Below, one piece after another: positions 7,401 to 10,749 of a stretch of 10,749 bases of DNA (within the stretch, counting starts at the first letter, position 1; each line of letters begins with the position of its first letter). Below the pieces are notes generated by a model. It searched no databases. It saw only the letters and a list, made by a program, of their open reading frames with translations, and was not told the origin of the DNA. The stretch is from CAZCBJ01 sp964496705 (GTDB lineage: Bacteria > Chloroflexota > Anaerolineae > Anaerolineales > Anaerolineaceae). The stretch is from NCBI GenBank assembly GCA_964496705.1, contig CAZCBJ010000130.1, positions 1 to 10,749 of the forward strand, read 5' to 3'. The translations under genes were made by a program, and so were the position numbers.

Positions 7401-8083
7401 AGCAGCAATTTCAAGTCGGCTTTGATGCGTTCATATTCCTGCACACGGCGCGCCTGGCGTTCGAGGCTCTGCAGGCGTGGTTCCAATTCGCTGAGGATAT
7501 CTTCGACTCGTTCCAGATTACGCTGGGTGTTATCCAGGCGTGAAATTGCTTCATCGCGCCGGCTGCGGTACAGACCGATGCCGGCGGCTTCTTCAAAAAA
7601 GCGGCGGCGTTCTTCCGGTTTCAATGACAGCGCAGCATCCACCAGCCCCTGACCAATGATGGTATAAGTGCGCTCGGCCAGGCCGGATTGAGCCAGCAGC
7701 TCGCTGATTTCTTTTAGCCGGACGCGCTGCCCATTTAGTAAGTACTCGTTCTGCCCATCCCGGTACGCCCGGCGAGTGATGGATACCTCGCTGTAATCGA
7801 TGGGCAGCCAACCGTTTTCATTTTCAAAGGTGATGGTGGCGGAGGCCATATTTGCGCGTGGGCGCTGGTCTGAGCCTGAGAAGATCATATCTTCGGTCTT
7901 TCGACCGCGCAGTAAACTATAGGCTTGTTCCCCCAACACCCAGCGGATGGCATCGGCGATATTGGATTTTCCTGAACCGTTGGGGCCGACGACGGCGGTG
8001 ATTTCATCCGGGAAGGCAAAAATCGTCCGGCTGGCGAAGGTTTTGTACCCGTACATCTCGAGCAATTTCAGACGCGCTGCCAT
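4478..8083 (-). CDS. smc: Chromosome segregation protein SMC (condensin ATPase)
   Basis: A full-length 1201-residue SMC. The N-terminal ATPase half has Walker A GPNGSGKS (33-40) and the Q-loop IIGQG (142-146). A coiled-coil arm spans about 172-505. The hinge is about 506-670, with RGNFRALSSFIEV, GRAVLIPL and ETFWGSGLIQAG. A returning arm of similar length runs from about 672 to 1000. The C-terminal half has the ABC signature LSGGERSL (1103-1110), Walker B with CVLDEVD (1128-1134) and the D-loop region. SMC dimerises at the hinge and, with ScpA and ScpB, compacts and segregates the chromosome. It starts nine bases after the rnc stop; its SD AGAGGA (8094-8089) overlaps that stop, pointing to translational coupling. 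ftsY, which follows smc in many Gram-positive genomes, is not here. Confidence 0.97.
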   Translation of the reverse strand: MAARLKLLEMYGYKTFASRTIFAFPDEITAVVGPNGSGKSNIADAIRWVLGEQAYSLLRGRKTEDMIFSGSDQRPRANMASATITFENENGWLPIDYSEVSITRRAYRDGQNEYLLNGQRVRLKEISELLAQSGLAERTYTIIGQGLVDAALSLKPEERRRFFEEAAGIGLYRSRRDEAISRLDNTQRNLERVEDILSELEPRLQSLERQARRVQEYERIKADLKLLLREWYGYHFHHSQAELTRTREVLRMQEERLEHARGNLQQVDYDLSALRSRLQELRSELNEWHTHSAGLHQSREKISRSLAVLDERQRSLSEQSSALDGDIASLEEEAIAGSERLTTLQNERAWLQNELDEARQQFALAEAALLQRQEERRTIELHAQKAREALVACETRQVQLHAHQSELMNRQETLTRSRQSLQQSLIDEEKTIQEALIQQEKAHQDQSLAADLVRHLEDQLQTLRAQINQLENERRTSQQEFTKLESEKTRAQAQLEVIEQAEKSYAGLSQGTQFLMQAAHQGKLRGNFRALSSFIEVPAVYETALAAAFGEFWDAIVIDQPDHLEDALLMLAGGEKGRAVLIPLSSTRSAEPLPKPDAEGVIGIASGLVGFPAEIAPAVKVLLDQVLVVADHQVAKNLARNLPPSMRIVTLQGETFWGSGLIQAGRDNKSAVVSRPRVRRELIEGLAEIKQRLDTAQANLDRKIRDLDDRHKQRKDTENRLHQANQQMSRTNQQAQQADLAVEKVRQRQSWQHSQLESLNSQLNQAAADLQQTLDQLDKSQSHVNECAMQLRVQNRSLAECSLDETQAQAAHWSTNSAVAQRALAEADRRLDEHRLATESNLKQRQSLANRQESIRAALNQLEVERKQLRTEENELNSAIQSLQVQIQPAEADLERLEKEHTHLQENQVVAQQAVAVAERYTTQAQLELGRTRDSMDSLRRRIEEDFGLVAYDYAADIAGPTPLPLEGMVEELPTVKELPPEIEDNINRQRAQLRRMGSINIEAQAEYEAVRERYHFLTTQVDDLRQADIDLRQVILELDELMRIEFRKTFDAVAAEFRQLFTRLFGGGTARLILTDSDNPNESGIEIETRLPGRREQGLSLLSGGERSLTAVALVFALLKVSPTPFCVLDEVDAMLDEANVGRFRELLVELSQNTQFIVITHNRNTVQAAGVIYGITMGRDSTSQMISLRLDEVDEEMAK

Positions 8084-8092
8084 GCCTATCCT

Positions 8093-8815
8093 CTACGCCA
8101 CAATTTCCAGCCGGCGCAGCGCATCCTGCGCAGCGGATTTGGTCGCCGCCTGTTTGCTCTGTCCAGAACCAGTGCCAAACACTTTTCCGTCCACCATTAC
8201 GTCCACGATGAATTCACGTGAATGATCCGGACCACTGGTGCTTCGGGTTATGTATTGGGGAGTTGAAAATCCTTGCGCCTGCACCCATTCCTGGAGCAGG
8301 CTTTTGGGGTCGTCGATGCGGTGGTTGATCAGGACAGTCTCGATGGCATTCTCCAGCATGGGAAAAATGAATGTGCGCACCGCCTCAATGCCTGAATCCA
8401 GGTAGACGGCGCCGACCAGGGCTTCAAATGTGTCACATAAAATTGCAGAGCGCTCTCTGCCGCCCGAAGCGGCTTCACCGCGCCCCAGGCGCAGCGCCTT
8501 GCCCAGCTCAATCTGCCGTGCAAAGGCGGCCAATTGCTCGGTATAGACCAGCGCAGAGCGCAAGCGGGTCAGGTCACCTTCAGGCATCTCGGGGCAGGTG
8601 TTATACAGCCAGGCGCCGACGACGAAATCCAATACGGCATCGCCCAAAAATTCCAGACGCTCATTGTCTTCCAAAGCCTCAACATGTTCATTGAGGTAAG
8701 AGCGATGGGTGAGGGCGCGGCTGAGCAACAGCCATTCGTTAAAGTGTAAATCTACGCGCGCTGCAAATTCCAGAGGTGTTTCCTCAGGCCGGGTTGCATT
8801 GGAATTTTGTTCCAT
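8093..8815 (-). CDS. rnc: Ribonuclease III
   Basis: A 240-residue RNase III with the two expected domains. The endonuclease domain carries the signature NERLEFLGDAVLD (51-63) with acidic residues E52, E55 and D59, and the second acidic pair D128 and E131 in ILCDTFEA, matching E38, E41, D45, D114 and E117 of the E. coli enzyme. The double-stranded RNA-binding domain covers about 168-236 (DPKSLLQEWVQAQG through QAATKSAAQDALRRL). It cuts double-stranded RNA in rRNA maturation and mRNA turnover. GGAGGG, about four bases before the ATG at 8815, is a strong ribosome binding site lying in a small hairpin. First gene of the rnc-smc unit, a pairing common in Gram-positive bacteria. Confidence 0.97.
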   Translation of the reverse strand: MEQNSNATRPEETPLEFAARVDLHFNEWLLLSRALTHRSYLNEHVEALEDNERLEFLGDAVLDFVVGAWLYNTCPEMPEGDLTRLRSALVYTEQLAAFARQIELGKALRLGRGEAASGGRERSAILCDTFEALVGAVYLDSGIEAVRTFIFPMLENAIETVLINHRIDDPKSLLQEWVQAQGFSTPQYITRSTSGPDHSREFIVDVMVDGKVFGTGSGQSKQAATKSAAQDALRRLEIVA

Positions 8816-8901
8816 TTACCCTCCCAAGAACTCAGGGAGCGCTAGACACCCAGCGGTAGCCAGTTAGCGCGGCTCGGGTGGCTGGCGTTCCATCAGTTCT
8901 C
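8816..8901 (-). promoter_or_regulatory. Structured gap before rnc, with a possible SD-sequestering hairpin
   Basis: Two inverted repeats are visible. GCGCTA (8839-8844) and TAGCGC (8865-8870) form a perfect six-pair stem with an 18-20 base loop. CTCCC (8821-8825) and GGGAG (8835-8839) form a five-pair stem with a nine-base loop; on the minus strand this ties up the rnc Shine-Dalgarno. The stems share base 8839. Neither has a T tail, so they do not look like a terminator for the upstream gene. No clear promoter was found. Confidence 0.4.
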
Positions 8902-10005
8902 TTATGATGAATAATTTGCTTTCAAACCTAAGCCGGTCAATATTAACACAATTGGGTCAGGAAGTCCATTCTTGAGTTTCTGGCAGGCAGCCCAGACCAA
9001 TGCAGCGGTGGGTTCCACATAGAAACCGCGCTGCGCCAGGAGGTGATAAGCGGCAAGCAATTCATCTTCGAGGACGGTGACATATGTGCCGCCGTGCGGT
9101 GGTATTTCTCGGATCAGGGCTTCAGCCTGAACGGGATAACGCACGCGAACGCCTTCAGCGATGGTTGGGCTTTCCGGGATATCCTGGATGGCCTCCAATC
9201 CACCCTGGAAGGCGGCAGCCAGCGGCGCACAGCCCTGTGATTGCACGCCGACATAGTACGGCAGATTCTTTATCACGCCGGCATTTTTCAAGGCTGCGAA
9301 TCCACGCACCAGTCCCAGCATCAACCCGCCATGCCCGGAGGGAGCAAAAACCGTTTTGGGCGCCGCACCGAGCTGCTCCACAATTTCATAAGCGATGGTG
9401 GCCAGACCGGCGATGCCCATCGGCATATAGGCATGACTGGCATAAATTGCCCCACGTTTCACTTCATTTAATACTGCTTTAGCTGCCTCGATTCGGGGAC
9501 CGGGGACGGGAATCAGCTCTGCGCCGTAGTTTTCGATCTGGACGCGCTTGGGGCCGGAGGCGGATTCTGGCACGAAAATGCGCGCGCGGATTCCAGCGCG
9601 AGCGGCATACGCTGCGAAAGATGCACCGGCATTCCCGGAGGAATCCTCAACCGCCGATTCAGCGCCGCGGGCCAACAATTGGCTGACCAATACTGCGCTG
9701 CCGCGGTCCTTGAAGCTGCCGGATGGATTGAGCGATTCCATCTTCATCCCAATTTTGCGCCCGTCGTCATCGGTCAGCCAGAGGAGGGGCGTGTTTCCCT
9801 CACCGAGAGAGATCACTGGAGCGCCGTGAAACAGGCTGAAAGCGTGCCGATATCGCCAGTAGCCGGGCAAGCCCGGCTCTATTCGCTCTGGGCTGAAATC
9901 TGGAGGAGCGTCAAAATCAAATGTCCCACCGCAAGCCGGGCAGATATAAGGCAAACCCTGATGAGGGTAGGGTTCAGCGCAACGTCGACAGCGTATAACA
10001 GCCAT
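8902..10005 (-). CDS. thrC: Threonine synthase-like PLP-dependent enzyme
   Basis: A 367-residue fold-type II pyridoxal-phosphate enzyme. An N-terminal zinc-ribbon-like knuckle has Cys6, Cys9, Cys22 and Cys25 (CRRC and CPAC). Then come LGEGNTPL (67-74) and LNPSGSFKDRG (92-102), in which K99 should form the Schiff base with PLP. SSGNAGASFAAYAARAG (122-138) is the substrate loop, SGHGG (223-227) the likely phosphate-binding loop, and LTGLGLK (356-362) the C-terminal cofactor-ring region. Threonine synthase converts O-phosphohomoserine to threonine. The SSGNAGAS loop differs from the STGNTSAS of many classical enzymes, so a related lyase cannot be excluded. AGGAGA at 10020-10015, nine bases before the ATG, supports the start. 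No other threonine-pathway gene is in view. Confidence 0.8.
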   Translation of the reverse strand: MAVIRCRRCAEPYPHQGLPYICPACGGTFDFDAPPDFSPERIEPGLPGYWRYRHAFSLFHGAPVISLGEGNTPLLWLTDDDGRKIGMKMESLNPSGSFKDRGSAVLVSQLLARGAESAVEDSSGNAGASFAAYAARAGIRARIFVPESASGPKRVQIENYGAELIPVPGPRIEAAKAVLNEVKRGAIYASHAYMPMGIAGLATIAYEIVEQLGAAPKTVFAPSGHGGLMLGLVRGFAALKNAGVIKNLPYYVGVQSQGCAPLAAAFQGGLEAIQDIPESPTIAEGVRVRYPVQAEALIREIPPHGGTYVTVLEDELLAAYHLLAQRGFYVEPTAALVWAACQKLKNGLPDPIVLILTGLGLKANYSS

Positions 10006-10064
10006 AAACAGGAATCTCCTCGTAAAGCACCGCAGGTGGTGGAGCGCGGTTTCCCCAAGCAGAA

Positions 10065-10070
10065 ATTATA
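10065..10070 (-). promoter_or_regulatory. Candidate -10 box for the threonine synthase-like gene
   Basis: TATAAT read on the minus strand at 10070-10065 would place the transcript start near 10058 and give a leader of about 50 bases. No clear -35 lies at the expected distance. It is only about 12 bases from the -10 of the divergent scpA, so the two promoters would compete for the same DNA. Confidence 0.4.
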
Positions 10071-10079
10071 CCTGCTTTC

Positions 10080-10088
10080 TGCTATAAT
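10080..10088 (+). promoter_or_regulatory. Extended -10 promoter of scpA
   Basis: TGCTATAAT is a perfect extended -10 element (TGn followed by TATAAT). No good -35 is seen. Transcription would begin at about 10095-10097, at or next to the GTG proposed as the scpA start. Confidence 0.6.
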
Positions 10089-10096
10089 TCTCCTTC

Positions 10097-10749
10097 GTGA
10101 GCTTTCAAGTTGCCGGGCATCAGACCGAGGGGTACATCATCAGCACAGAAGTGTTCGAAGGTCCATTGGACCTTCTCTTGAATTTGATAGAACATTCCGA
10201 ACTGGATATTACCACCCTGGCATTGGCGAAGGTCACCGATCAATACCTGGCTCATCTCCAAACGCTCAAGAATCGCGACCCGGCTGAGGTCTCGGCATTC
10301 CTGGTCATTGCAGCCCGTCTGGTGCAGATCAAATCCGCAGTGCTGCTGCCTCGCCCTCCAGCCAGCGCACAGACCGCTGATGAGGAAGATCCGGGCGAGT
10401 TGTTGGCTTTGCAGTTAATCCAATATCGGCGCTTCAAGCAGCTTGCCGCCTGGCTGCAACAGCGTGAAGAAGCCGGGATGCACACTTATCTGCGCCTGAA
10501 TGCGCCACCTATTAAACTGGATACGCATGCGGATTTGAGCGATTTCAGTTTACAGGACCTGGCGCGGTTGGCCAGAGAAATATTTGTTAAACAAACTGAT
10601 CTGGAAGATCTGGCTCAGGTTGTGTCCATGTCCCGGGTGACCATACGCGAGAAAATCAACTTGATCCTTGAAGCGTTGAAAGCCAAAGGGAACGCAAGTT
10701 TTCGCCGGCTGGTTCATTCAGGCAGCAAGCTGGATCTGGTGATCACCTT
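10097..10749 (+). CDS. scpA: Segregation and condensation protein A, C-terminally cut by window end
   Basis: 217 residues of ScpA, the kleisin that bridges the two heads of SMC. The N-terminal signature TEVFEGPLDLLLNLIEHSELDIT starts at residue 17. It is followed by LAKVTDQYLAHLQ, EVSAFLVIAARLVQIKSAVLLPR (the SMC-binding and ScpB-binding helical part), an acidic linker and the start of the C-terminal winged helix (TIREKINLILEAL and beyond). The frame opens after a TAA at 10085 and has no in-frame ATG before the signature, so GTG 10097 is the best start. There is no Shine-Dalgarno, but a perfect -10 sits eight bases upstream, which suggests leaderless translation. A rare ATC start at 10139, six bases after GAGGGG, would give a more usual N-terminus. 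The partner smc is on the opposite strand; scpB may follow outside the window. Confidence 0.93.
   Translation, partial: MSFQVAGHQTEGYIISTEVFEGPLDLLLNLIEHSELDITTLALAKVTDQYLAHLQTLKNRDPAEVSAFLVIAARLVQIKSAVLLPRPPASAQTADEEDPGELLALQLIQYRRFKQLAAWLQQREEAGMHTYLRLNAPPIKLDTHADLSDFSLQDLARLAREIFVKQTDLEDLAQVVSMSRVTIREKINLILEALKAKGNASFRRLVHSGSKLDLVIT

Noticed and set aside
4584..7652. Several open frames on the plus strand opposite smc, up to about 170 codons
   Set aside because: They lie wholly within the smc coding sequence, have low-complexity or unrecognisable products, and smc itself is intact with all its motifs.
9679..10287. A 202-codon plus-strand frame spanning the threonine synthase gene start and the scpA start
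   Set aside because: It runs antisense to the threonine synthase-like gene and then out of frame through scpA, both of which match known families.
1..10749. An undescribed defence, mobile or biosynthetic system
   Set aside because: All intact genes but one (DUF4230) match well-known housekeeping families; no inverted-repeat-flanked element, phage gene, CRISPR repeat or atypical-composition island was seen.

Overview
The window looks like ordinary chromosomal DNA from a member of the Chloroflexota, probably Anaerolineae-like. This rests on Thr/Pro-rich 'TPTPT' linkers in the extracytoplasmic proteins, a cysteine-containing (zinc-ribbon type) ribosomal protein S18, a moderate GC content, and the protein sequences as I recognise them; no 16S rRNA is present, so the taxonomy is inference. 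No phage, transposon, CRISPR, tRNA or rRNA was seen. I found no new defence, mobile or biosynthetic system; the points of interest are mainly regulatory.

Layout. (1) 1-192, minus strand: N-terminal part of a lipoprotein, cut by the window edge, divergent from (2) a membrane-anchored DUF4230 protein (283-969, plus). (3) A LipM-type lipoate/octanoate transferase (966-1790, minus) converges on it, and the two stop codons overlap in one TTAA. (4) A structured leader (about 1927-2026) precedes the operon rpsF (S6) - ssb - rpsR (S18), plus strand, closed by a strong intrinsic terminator at 3085-3120. (5) A membrane-anchored parvulin-type peptidyl-prolyl isomerase (3135-4424, plus) ends in a hairpin terminator shared with (6) the convergent rnc-smc operon (8815 to 4478, minus). 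(7) A threonine-synthase-like PLP enzyme (10005-8902, minus) lies upstream of rnc on the same strand. (8) scpA (from 10097, plus, cut by the window end) is divergent from it and appears to be transcribed as a leaderless mRNA.

How the genes work together. S6, SSB and S18 form the conserved replication/translation operon, and S6 with S18 bind 16S rRNA as a pair; the leader can base-pair over the S6 ribosome binding site, which would suit feedback control. SMC and ScpA are partners in the bacterial condensin complex, here encoded on opposite strands about 2 kb apart. RNase III is tightly coupled to SMC, as in many Gram-positive genomes. The parvulin, the DUF4230 protein and the lipoprotein are all predicted to act at or outside the cytoplasmic membrane. 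LipM and threonine synthase are independent housekeeping metabolic genes.
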